From Manis javanica (lineage: Eukaryota > Chordata > Mammalia > Pholidota > Manidae), in the NCBI RefSeq assembly GCF_040802235.1, contig NC_133161.1:17749001-17813000 (forward strand): 64,000 nucleotides of DNA. The letters are read 5' to 3'. Numbering within the stretch: position 1 is the stretch's first letter; every line of letters begins with the position of its first letter. Position numbers and translations under genes: made by a program. Under the pieces are notes generated by a model. It did no database searches and was not told the DNA's origin. It was given only the letters and a program-made list of their open reading frames with translations. Below are positions 49,451 to 60,965 of the stretch, one piece after another.

Positions 49451-49465
49451 AGCAAATGCATTTAA

Positions 49466-50300
49466 AATACACTAATCTTTGCTTGCTATAGCTTAATATA
49501 ACATAAACCTGTTTTGATCTTAATGTCCTTACCAGGCTCCTCTACAAGTTGATATTCACTTAAAATCACATAGGAAACAACAACAAACAAGCACACTCAT
49601 GGCAGGATACATACAAGAGCTGTGGCGTGAGCTCAGAGTTCCAGGTGGATCACCTGTTCTAACATGGGGGGCCAGCATAGTTTCAAATGATGACATGTCT
49701 TTGGGGGAATTTGCTAAGAATTGATATTTAAGGATTAAGTTAATGTGAACCTAAAAACATTTCTCTATTACAAAACTTATCTGCAGGAGTGGCTGTGCCC
49801 TGCAGTGATGCCAAGATGGGCACAGTGAGCATCTCTGGAAAACAAGCCACACCCAGAGACCAGAAGTCCCTTTGGTCACTCCTGGATCCCCTGTACACAG
49901 CACACAAACTTCATCAAGAAGCAGGAGCTCAATACATATCTTCAATGTACAGCAGTATAAATTTGGGGGGATAAAATGAAGAGTGAATAATGTTTACCAT
50001 TCCTGGTAAATTGAACTAGAACTTTCTGTCAATGCTTGCTAGCTTGAGAATTCTGGGTCAAGTTTTTGAGATTGTCTCTTAGACACCATGACACATGAGA
50101 GCTCATATGTGGATTCATTGAACATAAGCTCTTAAGTGGATATTGATTGTCAAGACCATTTTACTATATCTCTGACTGATAGCTTGTGGTTCTATATAAG
50201 CAGATGAGGAGAAAGTATCTGTTGGGTGAGAGGGAGGGGGTCTGTAATGGAAAAAGAAGGGAAGAAAAGAACAAACTATTCAAATTTCACCATTTAAAAA
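49466..50300. other. LRGUK intron segment without recognised elements
   Basis: About 0.8 kb of apparently unique intron DNA. A GC-richer island at 49780-49940 has a minus-strand open frame, but no splice pair fits an LRGUK exon. Confidence 0.45.
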
Positions 50301-50314
50301 CTGTATGTGTATAC

Positions 50315-51765
50315 AGCCAATTAATACACGATGAAGGAGCCATGGACATACAATGGGGAAATGACAGCCTCTTCAACAACTGGTGTTGGTAAAACTGAAT
50401 AGTTACATGTAAGAGAATAAAACTGGATTACTGTCTAACCCCAGACACAAAAGTAAACTGAAAATGGATCAAAGACCTGAATGTAAGTCATGAAACAATA
50501 AAACTCTCAGAAGAAAACAGAGGCAAAAATCTCTTGAATATAAACATGAGCAACTTTTTTCTGAACACATCTTCTCAGGCAAGGGAAACAAAAGCAAAAA
50601 TGAATAAATAAGACTACATCAAACTAAAAAGATTTTGTACAGCAAAAGACACCATCAGCAGAACAAAAAGGCATCTTACAGTATGGGAGAATACATCTAT
50701 ACATGACATATCTGATAAGTGGTTGACATCCAAAATATATAAAGAGCTCACATGCTTCAACACCCAAAAAATAAATAACCTGATTAAAAAATGGGCAGAG
50801 GATCTGAACAGACACTTCTCCAAAGAAGAAATTCAGATGGCCAACAGGCACATGAAAAGATGTCTCACATTGCTAATCATCAGGGAAATGCAAATTAAAA
50901 CCACAATGAGAGATCACCTCACATCAGTTAGGATGGCCAACACCCAACAGACTAGGAACAACAAATGCTGGCAAGGATGTGCAGAAAGGGGAACCCTCCT
51001 ACACTGTTGGTGGGAATGTAAATTAGTTCAATCATTGTGGAAAGCAGTATGGAGTTTTCTCAAAAAACTAAAAATAGAAATACATTTGACCCAGGAATTC
51101 CACTCTTAGGAATTTACCCTAAGAAAACAAGATCCCAGATTGAAAAAGACATATGCACCCCTATGTGTATTGCAGCACTATTTACAATAGCCAAGATATG
51201 GAAGCAACCTAAGTGTCCATCAGTAGATGAATGGATAAAGAAGATATGGTACATATACACAATGGAATATTATTCAGCCATAAGATGAAAACAAATCCTA
51301 CCATTTGCAACAACATGGATGGAGCTAGAGGGTATTATGCTCAGTGAAATAAGCCAGGCAGGGAAAGACAAGTACCAAATGATTTCACTCATTTGTGGAG
51401 TATAACAACGAAGCAAAACTGAAAGACCAAAACAGCAGCAGACTCACAGACTCCAAGAAAGGACTAACAGTTATCAAAGGGAAGAGGTGGGGAGGATAGA
51501 TGGGGAGGGAGGAAGAAGGGGATTAAGGGGCATTATAGTTAGCACACACAATATAGATAGGTCACAGGAAAGGCAGTACAGCATGGAAAAGACAAGTAAT
51601 GACCCTATAACACCTTACTACACTGATGGACAATGATTGTAATGGGGTTTGTGCTGGGGGGACTTGATAATATGGTTGAATGTTGAAACTACAATGTTGC
51701 TTATGTGGAACCTTCATAAGATTGTGTATCAGTGATATGAAACTAAAAAAGAAATCATCAAGGGG
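50315..51765 (+). mobile_element. 5'-truncated L1, + strand (ORF2 C-terminus and 3'UTR)
   Basis: It starts within ORF2 (gatgaaggagccatggacatacaatggggaa). It carries the C-terminal ORF2 blocks [20 protein letters not shown], the Cys-rich motif [18 protein letters not shown] (50723-51109), and [15 protein letters not shown]...YTMEYYSAI (51037-51288, another frame). A G-rich 3'UTR at about 51480-51540 follows. The tail near 51745-51765 is A-rich but decayed. At least two frame breaks are present. Confidence 0.88.
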
Positions 51766-52062
51766 TCAATAAATGTGAAAAAACAACTATATGTTTAAGT
51801 AACCCCACAGATACATCTGAATTGTATCACATTACTATAAAATTACTATATATTGGCCAAATCTACTCTCCTACTCTCATGTTAATTTGTTATTATTTTT
51901 TCTCAAATTACCTATACAAGTACATACATTTTCTATGGTGACTTAGATTTATACCACCCTTAACTTTTTCTTACATTGATACTTGGTTCAAATTATATCG
52001 TGATTGGGAAGGTAACAGTGGTAATGGAAGCATAGTGTTTGGATCTTCTAGAATTTCCACAT
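51766..52062. other. LRGUK intron segment without recognised elements
   Basis: About 0.3 kb of AT-rich sequence between two L1 copies. No exon or repeat family is seen. Confidence 0.5.
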
Positions 52063-52886
52063 AAAAATAGAGGATGGCGGTGGAGCCAAGATGGCAGTGT
52101 GAGTAGAGCAGTAGAAATCTCCTCCAAAAACCATATATATTTTTGAAAATACAGCAAATACAACTATCCCTAAAAGAGAGACCAGAAGATACAGGACAAC
52201 AGTCAGGCTACATCCACACCTGAGAGAACCCAGTGCCTTGCGAAGGGGGTAAGATACAAGCCACAGCATGGCGGGACCTGAGACCCCTCACCCCAGCTCC
52301 CGGCGGGAGTAGAGGAGTCGGAGCGGGGAGGGAGAGGGAGCCCAGGACTGCTAAACACCCAGCCCTAGCCATCCGCACTGGGAGTGCAGACACACAGTGC
52401 ATGCGTGGGGTGCTGGAAACTAGGGAAACAGGACAATAAGACCTGTGAGCAGATCCCTGCAACCTGCACCCCTGGGACAAAGAAAAGTGAGTGCTTTTTG
52501 AAAAGTCTTAAAGAGGCAGGGACCCCACAGCTGGATGGAAACGTCCCAGGACACTTAGCCCAGCAGCTGGGAATTCCGGGGAACTCCAGGTGCCCTAATC
52601 CCCTGGGCGGAAGCGCAGCTCGGAGGCCCTTCACAGAGATAAACAGCCTCCTGCTTGTTTCCCCTCTGATGAGGCTCTTCCATAGTGGAGAAGCAGCCTG
52701 AGGCACTAGGGCAGAGCTTCTTTCACAGTGGGCGGGTAAGAATTAGAAATCCCGTCTGTGCGCAGCTGCCCAGCACAAGCCACTAGAGGTCACTCTTCTC
52801 TCAGGAGAGGAAGGCCACCAACCAGCAAGAAGGGACGTTCTCCCAGTCAACACATGTGCCAACTCCCCACAAATACCTCTAATGCC

Positions 52887-53480
52887 ATGAAAAGGCAAAA
52901 GAATTTGATACAGACCAGACCAACCCAGACACCCTCCCCTGACAAGGAATCTGGGGAGATAGACCTAACCAATCTCCCTGAAAAAGAATTCAAAATAAAG
53001 GTCATAACCATGCTGATGGAGCTGCAGAGAAATATGCAAGAGCTAAGGGATGACATACGGAAGGAGATTACAGAAATGAAACAATCTCTGGAAGGATTTA
53101 TAAGCAAAATGGATAAGATGCAAGAGGCCATTGATGGAATAGAAACCAGAGAACAGGAACATATAGAAGCTGACACAGAGAGAGATAAAAGGATCTACAG
53201 GAATGAATCAATATTAAGAGAACTGTGTGACCAATGCAAAAGGAATAACATTTGCATAATAGGGGTACCAGAAGAAGAAGAAAGAGGAAAGGGATAGAAA
53301 GGGTATTTGAAGAAATAATTGCTGAAAACTTCCCCAAACTGGGGGAGGGAATAATCATTCAGATCACAGAAGTATACAGAACTCCCAACAGAAGGAACCC
53401 ACGGAGGACAACACCAAGACACATAATAATTAAAATGGCAAAGATCAAGGACAAGAACAGTTTTAAAGGCAGCTAGAGAG
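52887..53480 (+). pseudogene. L1 ORF1p pseudogene
   Basis: ATG at 52887 opens MKRQKNLIQTRPTQTPSPDK. A coiled-coil region follows (FKIKVITMLMELQRNMQE...), then the RRM entry ILRELCDQCKRNNICIIG. The frame is lost at EEEERGKG (stop at about 53295). The reading continues in the next frame as KRKGIERVFEEIIAENFP...TPRHIIIKMAKIKD until 53476, where another stop falls. ORF1p normally has about 330-340 residues; the remaining C-terminal sequence continues in broken frames to about 53740. Confidence 0.88.
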
Positions 53481-54054
53481 AGGAAAAAGGTCACCTACAA
53501 AGGAAAACCCATCAGGCTATCATCAGACTTCTCAACAGAAACCTTACAGGCCAGAGAGAATGGCATGATATATTTAATGCAATGAAACAGAAGGGCCTTG
53601 AACCAAGAATACAGTATGCAGCATGATTATCATTCATTAAAATATGAAAGAGGGATTAAACAATTCCCAGACAGGCAAAAGTTGAGGGAATTTGCCTCCC
53701 ACAAATCACCTCTACAGGGTATTTTAGAGGGACTGTTCTAGATGGGAGTACTCCTACAGCTAAACAGATGTCACCAGAGAAAATAAAATCACAGCAAAGA
53801 GAGCAGGCCAACCAAATACTAACTAAAGGCAAAAAATAAAATCAATCACCCACAAAAGCAGTTCAAGGAAACACAAAAGAGCACAGAATAAAACACCCAA
53901 CATATAAAGAATGGAGAAGGAGGAATAAGAAGGGAGAGAAATAAAGAATCACCAGACAGTGTTTATAATAGCTAAATAAGCAAGTTAAGTTAGGCAGTAA
54001 GATACTAAAGAGGCTAACCTTGAACCTTTGGTAACCACAAATCTAAAGCCTGCA

Positions 54055-54780
54055 ATGGCAATAAGTACATATATTTCAATAATCACCCTAAAAGTAAATG
54101 GACTGAATTCACCAATAAAAAGACACAGAGTAATAGAATGGATAAAAAAGCAAGACCCATCTATATGCTGCTTACGAGAGACCCACCTCAAACCCAAAGA
54201 TATGCACAGACTAAAAGTCAAGGGATAGAAAAACATATTTCATGCAAACAACAGAGAGAAGAAAGCAGGTGTGCAGTACTAGTATTAGACAAAATAGACT
54301 TCAAAACAAAGAAAGTACCAAGAGATAAAGAAGGACATTACATAATGACAAAGGGCTCAGTCCAACAAGAGGATATAACCATTATAAATATATATGCACC
54401 CAACACAGGACCACCAGCATATGTGAAACAAATACTAACAGAATTTAAGGAGGAAATAGAGGACAGTGCATTCATTCTAGGAGATTTCAACACACCACTC
54501 ACTCCAAAGGATAGATCCACCAGATAGAAAATAAGTGAGGACACAGAGGCACTGAACAACACACTAGAACAGATGGACCTAATAGACATCTATAGAACCC
54601 TACATCCAAAAGCAACAGGATACACGTTCTTCTCAAGTGCACATGGAACATTCTCCAGAAAAGACCACATACTAGGCCACAAAAAGAGCCTCAGTAAATT
54701 CAAAAAATTGAAATCCTACTAACCAACTTTTCAGACCACAAAGGTATAAAACTAGAAATAAATTCTACAAAGAAAGCAAA
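54055..54780 (+). pseudogene. L1 ORF2p endonuclease domain, broken
   Basis: The first frame (to 54228) has ISIITLKVNGLNSPIKRHRV and DPSICCLRETHLKPKD, the start of the apurinic-type endonuclease that nicks target DNA. A frameshift moves reading to the frame ending at 54527, which has KGSVQQEDITIINIYAPNTG and FILGDFNTPLTPKDRSTR before a stop. The canonical catalytic Glu of the LQETH motif is kept in LRETH here. Confidence 0.85.
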
Positions 54781-54811
54781 AAGGCTCACAAACACATGGA
54801 GGCTTAACAAC

Positions 54812-56644
54812 ATGCTCCTAAATAGTCAGTGGATCAATGACCATATTAAAATGGAGATCCAGCAATATATGGAAAGAAATGACAACAACACAAAGCCCCA
54901 ACTTCTGTGGGACGCAGCAAAAGCAGTCTTAAGAGGAAAGTATATAGCAATCCAGGCATATTTAAAGAAGGAAGAACAATCCCAAAAGAATAGTCTAATG
55001 TCACAATTATCAAAATTGGAAAAAGAAGAACAAATGAGGCCTAAAGTCAACAGAAGGAGGGACATAATAAAGATCAGAGAAGAAATAAATAAAACTGAGA
55101 AGAATAAAACAATAGAAAAAATCAATGAAACCAAGAGCTGGTTCTTTGAGAAAATAAACAAAATAGATAAGCCTCTAGCCAGAATTATTAAGAGAAAAAG
55201 GGAATCAACACACATCAACAGAATCAGAAACAAGAAAGGAAAAATCACGACAGGCCCCATAGAAATACAAAGAATTATTAGAGAGTACTATGAAAACCTA
55301 TATGCTAACAAGATGGAAAACCTAGGAGAAATGGACAACTTCCTAGAAAAATACAACCTTCCAAGACGGACCAAGGAAGAAAGATAAAATCTAAACAAAC
55401 CAATTACCAGCAGAGAAATTGAAGTTGTAATCAAAAAACTTCCCAGGAACAAAACTCCCAGGCCAGATGGATATACCTTGAAATTTTATCAGACATACAG
55501 AGAAGACATAATACCCATTCTTCTTAAAGTTTTCCAAAAAATAGAAGAGGAGGGAATACTCCCAAACTCATTCTATGAAGCCAACATCACCCTAATGCCA
55601 AAACCAGGCAAAGACCCCAACAAAAAAGAAAATTACAGACCAATATCCCTGATGAACAAAAATGCAAAAATACTCAACAAAATATCAGCAAACTGAATTC
55701 AAAAATACATCAAAAGGATCATACCACATGACCAAGTAGGATTCATCCCAGGGATGCAAAGATGGTACAACACTAAAAAATCCATCAACATCATCCACCA
55801 CATAAACAAAAAGAAAGACAAAAACCACATGATCATCTCCATAGTTGCTGAAAAAGCATTTGACAAAATTCAACATCCATTCATGATAAAAACTCACAGC
55901 AAAATGGGTATACAGGGCAAGTACCTCAACATAATAAAGGCCATATATGATAAGCTCACAACCAACATCCTACTGAACAGCGAGAAGCTGAAAGCCTTTC
56001 CTCTGAGATCGGGAACAAGACAAGGATGCCCACTCTCCCCACTGTTATTCAACATAGTACTGGAGGTCCTAGCCATGGCAATCAGACAAAACAAAGAAAT
56101 ACAATCAATCCAAATCGGTAAACAAGAAGTTAAGCTGTCACTGTTTGCAGATGACATGATACTGTACATAAAAAACCCTAAAGACTCCACCCCAAAACTA
56201 CTAGAACTGATATCGGAATACAGTAAAGTTGCAGGATACAAAATTAACACACAGAAATCTGTGGCTTTCCTATACACTAACAATGAACCAACAGAAAGAG
56301 AAATCAGGAAAACAACTCCATTCACAATTACATCAAAAAGAATAAAATACCTAGGAATAAATCTAACCAAAGAAGTGAATGACCTATACTCTGAAAACTA
56401 CAAGTCACTCTTAAGAGAAATTAAAGGGGACACTAACAAATGGAAACTCATCCCATGCTCGTGGCTAGGAAGAATTAATAAAATCAAAAGTGCCATCCTG
56501 CCCAAAGCAATATACAGATTTGATGCAATCCCTCTCAAATTACCAGCAACATTCTTCAATGAACTGGGACAAATAATTCAAAAATTCATATGGAAACACC
56601 AAAGACCCCCGAATAGCCAAAGCAATCCTGAGAAAGAAGAATAA
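54812..56644 (+). pseudogene. L1 ORF2p reverse transcriptase domain, broken
   Basis: The segments at 54812-55387 (ETKSWFFEKINKIDKPLARI), 55478-55696 ([18 protein letters not shown]) and 55754-56644 are consecutive parts of ORF2 with stops between them. The last holds [20 protein letters not shown] and the catalytic FADD box at 56144-56155 ([11 protein letters not shown]). The RT active site is therefore intact in residues, but the ORF is disconnected. A VAEKAFDK reading replaces the usual DAEKAFD, so the first catalytic Asp of the RT is lost. Confidence 0.88.
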
Positions 56645-56810
56645 AGTAGGGGGGATCTCACTTCCCAACTTCAAGCTCTACTATAAAGCCATAGTAATCA
56701 AGACAATTTGGTACTGGCACAAGAACAGAGCCACAGACCAGTGGAACAGATTAGAGACTCCAGATATTAACCCAAACATATATGGTCAATTAATATTTGA
56801 TAAAGAAGCC

Positions 56811-57857
56811 ATGGACATACAATGGGGAAATGACAGTCTCTTCAACAGATGGTGCTGGCAAAACTGGACAGCTACATGTAGGAGAATGAAACTGGAACAT
56901 TGTCTAACCCCATATACAAAAGTAAATTCAAAATGGATCAAGGACCCGAATGTAAGTCATGAAACCATTAAACTCTTGGAAAAAAACATAGGCAAAAACC
57001 TCTTAGACATAAACATGAGTGACCTCTTCTTGAACGTATCTCCCCAGGCAAGGAAAACAACAGCAAAAATGAACAAGTGGGACTATATTAAGCTGAAAAG
57101 CTTCTGTACAGCAAAAGACACCATCAATAGAACAAAAAGGAACCCTACAGTATGGGAGAATATATTTGTAAATGACAGATCCGATAAAGGCTTGATGTCC
57201 AAAATATATAAAGAGCTCACACACCTCAACAAACAAAAATCAAGTAATCTAATTAAAAAATGGGCAGAGGAACTGAACAGACAGTTCTCCAAAAAAGAAA
57301 TACAGATGGTCAACAGACACATGAAAAGATGCTCCACATCACTAATTATCAGAGAAATGCAAATTAAAACTACAATGAGGTATCCCCTCACACCAGTAAG
57401 GATGGCTGCCATCCAAAAGACAAACAACAACAAATGTTGGCAAGGCTGTGGAGAAAGGGGAACCCTCCTACACTGCTGGTGGGAATGTAAATTAGTTCAA
57501 CCATTGTGGAAAGCAGTATGGAGGTTCATCAAAATGCTCAAAACACACTTCCCATTTGACCCAGGAATTCCACTCCTAGGAATTTACCCTAAGAATGCAG
57601 CAATCAAGTTTGAGAAAGACAGATGCACCCCTATGTTTATCGCAGCACTATTTACAATAGCCAAGAATTGGAAGCAACCTAAATGTCCATCGGTAGATGA
57701 ATGGATAAAGAAGATGTGGTACATATACACAATGGAATACTACTCAGCCATAAGAAGAGGGCCAATCCTACCATTTGCAGCAACATGGATGGACCTGGAG
57801 GGTATTATGCTCAGTGAAATAAGCCAAGCGGAGAAAGAGAAACACCAACTGATTTGA
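56811..57857 (+). pseudogene. L1 ORF2p C-terminal domain (open 348-codon block)
   Basis: This long open block carries [55 protein letters not shown], the Cys-rich motif [18 protein letters not shown], and [15 protein letters not shown], up to the ORF2 terminus KEKHQLI. It is separated from the RT block by a frame break near 56640. The lack of stops over 1 kb shows the copy is fairly young compared with the L1s at 30-36 kb. Confidence 0.88.
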
Positions 57858-58589
57858 CTCATCTGTGGAGTATAAGAACAAAGGAAAAACTGAAGGAACA
57901 AAACAGCAGTGGAATCACAGAACCCAAGAATGGACTAACAGGTACCAAAGGGAAAGGAACTGGGAGGATGGGTGGGTAGGGAGGGATAAGGGGGGGTTAG
58001 AAGAAGAGGGGTATTAACATTAGCATGCATGGGGGAGTTGGGAGAAAAGGGAGGGCTGTACAAGACAGAGAAGACAAGTAGTGATTCTACAACATTTTGC
58101 TATGCTGATGGACAGTGACTGTAAAGGGGTTTATAGGGGGGATCTGGTATAGGGGAGAGCCTAGTAAACATAATATTCTTCATGTAAGCGTAGATTAAAG
58201 ATAACAAAAAAAAGAAAGAGAAGGGGGATTACTCCCTGATAGGATAAAACTAACTATAAATCAACGATTAATGCATGCTTTAAATATCCCTAATTTTGAT
58301 CACTTAAAGGGTGTCAGATGATTGGCTATGGATGTACACTTTTCTGATAATATTCCTTTCTCTTAAAAAAAAAAGCAGTTCCTGTGTGGTGACCTCCAAT
58401 GAGTTCTACACAATGGTATAAAGGGCATATCAAAGTGTGGGCAGAGGGTCTGTTTGTGTTTATACAGAGGATCAAAGCCTAATTTGGCTACCTAGAAAAT
58501 GAACTAAGATATGATATGAAGAAGAACTTCCAACATCAGCACTCTCTGGAAGAGACATCCCAGAAGATGATCATCAAAAAACCTCAACA

Positions 58590-59097
58590 AAGATCCAGGT
58601 GATGCTACAGTTGCAGCTGCATTCATCCCACCAGTTCCTGGACTTGCCATTGGAACAAAGAAGGAGATATCTAAGCTGGCCTGTGCATACAGTAAAACAA
58701 CAAATTTGACTGGATCTATACTGTTGGAACTCAACCAAGAATTAGGAGAAGTGCAAGTTGTAGCCTCCAAAATCTTACAACTACAGACTATCTACTGTTA
58801 AAAGAAAATATGGGATGTGAACAGTTCCCAGGAATGGGTTTTTGTAATTTGTCTGATTTCTCTCAGACTGTTCAAGTACAGTTGGACAATATCTATTATA
58901 TCATAGACAAATTCTCACAAATACCTAGGGTGCCTAACTGGTTTTGTTCGCTTCACTGGAGATGGCTGGTAATTATAGATCTGCTTTGGTTATGTAACTG
59001 TATTCCTATTATGTTAATGTGTGTGCACAATTTAATTAGTAGTTTAAAACCTATACATGCTGAAGTTACTCTACAAGAAGATATGTCAAAGAAATAA
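58590..59097 (+). pseudogene. ERV env transmembrane-subunit remnant
   Basis: The first frame reads PPVPGLAIGTKKEISKLAC ... NLTGSILLELNQELGEVQ and stops near 58799. A second frame (58810-59097) carries CEQFPGMGFCNLSDF and, after VPNWFCSLHWRW, a hydrophobic membrane anchor LVIIDLLWLCNCIPIMLM and a short cytoplasmic tail ending EDMSKK. The Cys pattern is a decayed form of the CX6CC motif of gamma/alpha-type Env. A frameshift or stop separates the two parts and the surface subunit is absent, so no working Env can be made. Confidence 0.65.
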
Positions 59098-59692
59098 TCA
59101 GTCTTCCCATGTTTTCTTCCATCTGCTACCTCTATAGCTTTTCTTCTTCCTCCCTAATTACAACCCTTAAATAGAATTCGTGCCTCATATAGAATTCACC
59201 GAGTATCATAACTCCTCCAAGTGGTAAAGATACCTCAAGACAAATGCTGGGCATAGAAGCCACAGGGCATCAATCTGCAAAGAAGTAAAAAGCTAACCTT
59301 TTCAAACAATAAGGCTTCTCTCTCACTTACCAACTTTACATTTCCCTGTATGGCCCCAGAAGATGACTGGTTAGCCAGAGACAGGTGAGATTCCTCAAGG
59401 GAGGAACAACCTAAGTCAGGCACAGTCGCAGGGGGCCATCAGGTGAGAAATTGGGGATCAACAGAGGTGAGGCTTAGAACCTCACTCCCCCTGTTTTGAG
59501 AGAAATCTTCTGCATCTGTGGATGTTTTGTTGCCCTTGTCTAGCTTGGATTATCACATAGTCTACAGGCACACACCTGATCATCTACATTTGCTCTCTTA
59601 CAACACTAAACTATGTTTTCTACCTTTATCTTGCATCTACCTACCACTTCAGCATTTTATTTAAAAAATAATAATAATAATAAAGGGAGAAA

Positions 59693-60015
59693 TGTGGGAT
59701 TCACATATAAATCAAGCATAAAAATCATACAAATATTCATATTTGACCTGATTGTTTATAGTTCATAATGCGTGATCAAAACTGAAAGTTTTTGTGATGA
59801 ATGCCCTTGTACTGTTCACCACGTAAAAACTTATTCACTATGTAAGAACTTGTTCACCATGTCAGAACTTGTTTGTTATGCTTCAGAAGATTCGAGACTG
59901 ATGAGAATTAGGCTGGGGGTGGATTAATGATTGTGCATTGAGCATTGACTCTCCTATACAGAATTTTATTGTTGTTAACAACCATTTGATCAATAAATGT
60001 GAGAGATGCCCTCTC
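59693..60015 (+). repeat. Partial ERV LTR (U3-R) with triplicated 19-bp unit
   Basis: TG start just after the polypurine tract, AATAAA at 59992-59997, end at the cleavage/poly(A) site. Three tandem 19-bp units (59814-59832, 59833-59851, 59852-59870) of the form rTTCACyAyGTmAgAACTT lie in U3 and may be an enhancer repeat. Confidence 0.65.
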
Positions 60016-60024
60016 AAAAAAAAA

Positions 60025-60613
60025 TAATGCAGTAGCCCAGTTTGAAAAAGACAGATGCACCCCTATGTTTATTGCAGCACTATTTACAATAGCGAAGACA
60101 TGGAAGCAACCTAAGTGTCCATCAGTAGATGAATGGATAAAGAAGATGTGGTACACATACACAATGGAATATTATTCAGCCATAAGAAGAAAACAAATCC
60201 TACCATTTGCAACAACATGGATGGAGCTACCGGGTATTATGCTCAGTGAAATAAGCCAGGCGGAGAAAAACAAGTATCAAATGATTTCACTCATATGTGG
60301 AGTATAAGAATAAAGAAAAACTGAAGGAACAAAACAGCAGCAGACTCACAAAACCCAAGAATGGACTAACAGTTACCAAAGAGAAAGGGACTGAGGAGGA
60401 TGGGTGGTAAGGGAGGGATAAGGGGGGGAAGAAAGGAGGTATTAGGATTATCATGTACGGGGGGCATGGGGAGGGCTGTGCAACAGAAGGAAGACAAGTA
60501 GTCATTCTATGCTAATGAATAATGACTGTAATGGGGTGTGTGTGGGCGTACTTGGTGAAGGGGGGAGCCTAGTAAACATAATGTTCTTCATGTAATTGTA
60601 GATTAATGATAAC
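60025..60613 (+). mobile_element. 5'-truncated L1 3' end, + strand, different subfamily
   Basis: Immediately after the ERV poly(A) the sequence becomes ORF2 C-terminus ([37 protein letters not shown], frame 59999-60307), then a 3'UTR ending gtaattgtagattaatgataac and an A7 tail. The 3'UTR differs from that of the L1 ending at 58210 and resembles the reverse copy at 62105, so it belongs to a second subfamily. Confidence 0.85.
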
Positions 60614-60639
60614 AAAAAAAATAGAGCATGCAACAGCAC

Positions 60640-60965
60640 GGAATAGTAATGCAGACATTATGTTGAATGACAAAAATTCAGAGTAATAAAGGAATACATA
60701 CAAATATATGATCCAATTTACATGAAGTTCTAGGACAGGCAAAACTAATCTATAGTGATAGAAATTGGATCAATGACGGCCCAAAGTATCAAGGGAGATT
60801 GACTGGGAAGGGGCAGAAAGGAACTTTCTAGAGTAATGAAAATATATCTTGTTCGGGTTTCATGGTTATGAAGGTGTACACTTCTGTCAAAACTCACCAG
60901 TCTGTACATTTAAAGCCTGTGCATTTTACTGAATGCAAATTATACTTTAATAAAGTTGATCTTAG
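60640..60965 (+). mobile_element. Old L1 3'UTR
   Basis: It contains tgatccaatttacatgaagttc, tagtgatagaaattgg, gattgactgggaaggggcag, tgtcaaaactcaccagtctgtacatttaaa and gcaaattatactttaataaa, the layout of an L1M 3' end. This was probably the DNA into which the neighbouring younger L1 inserted. Confidence 0.7.

Larger units (their letters stand above)
52073..58210 (+). mobile_element. Nearly full-length L1, + strand, both ORFs broken
   Basis: It runs from a 5' leader (ggagccaagatggcagtg) through an ~810-bp 5'UTR, ORF1 (from 52887), ORF2 (from about 54055) and a ~340-bp 3'UTR with G-rich tracts, to an A-rich tail at 58203-58225. ORF1 and ORF2 are collinear with intact L1 but interrupted. The 5'UTR is unlike that of the L1 copies at 1-1088 and 48814-49450, so at least two L1 promoter lineages are present. 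A 14-bp near-repeat flanks the larger 52063-60630 unit (see findings). Confidence 0.93.
58226..60024 (+). mobile_element. Poly(A)-ended copy of an endogenous retrovirus env/3'LTR transcript
   Basis: The order is: about 360 bp of leader-like sequence, a decayed env transmembrane-subunit region (58590-59097), 580 bp of untranslated sequence, a polypurine tract AAAGGGAGAAA (59682-59692), then an LTR starting TGTGGGATTCAC. The LTR does not run to a normal CA end: it stops 18 bases after AATAAA (59992-59997) and continues as nine A's (60016-60024). This is what a polyadenylated retroviral RNA looks like when copied back into DNA by L1 enzymes. No gag or pol sequence is seen. Confidence 0.7.

Noticed and set aside
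52202-52701. Several GC-rich open frames on both strands at the start of the 52-kb L1
   Set aside because: They lie in the L1 5'UTR, which is GC-rich and stop-poor; ORF1 starts only at 52887.
55754-57857. An intact, active L1 ORF2
   Set aside because: The blocks are separated by stops and frameshifts, and the RT motif lacks its first catalytic Asp.
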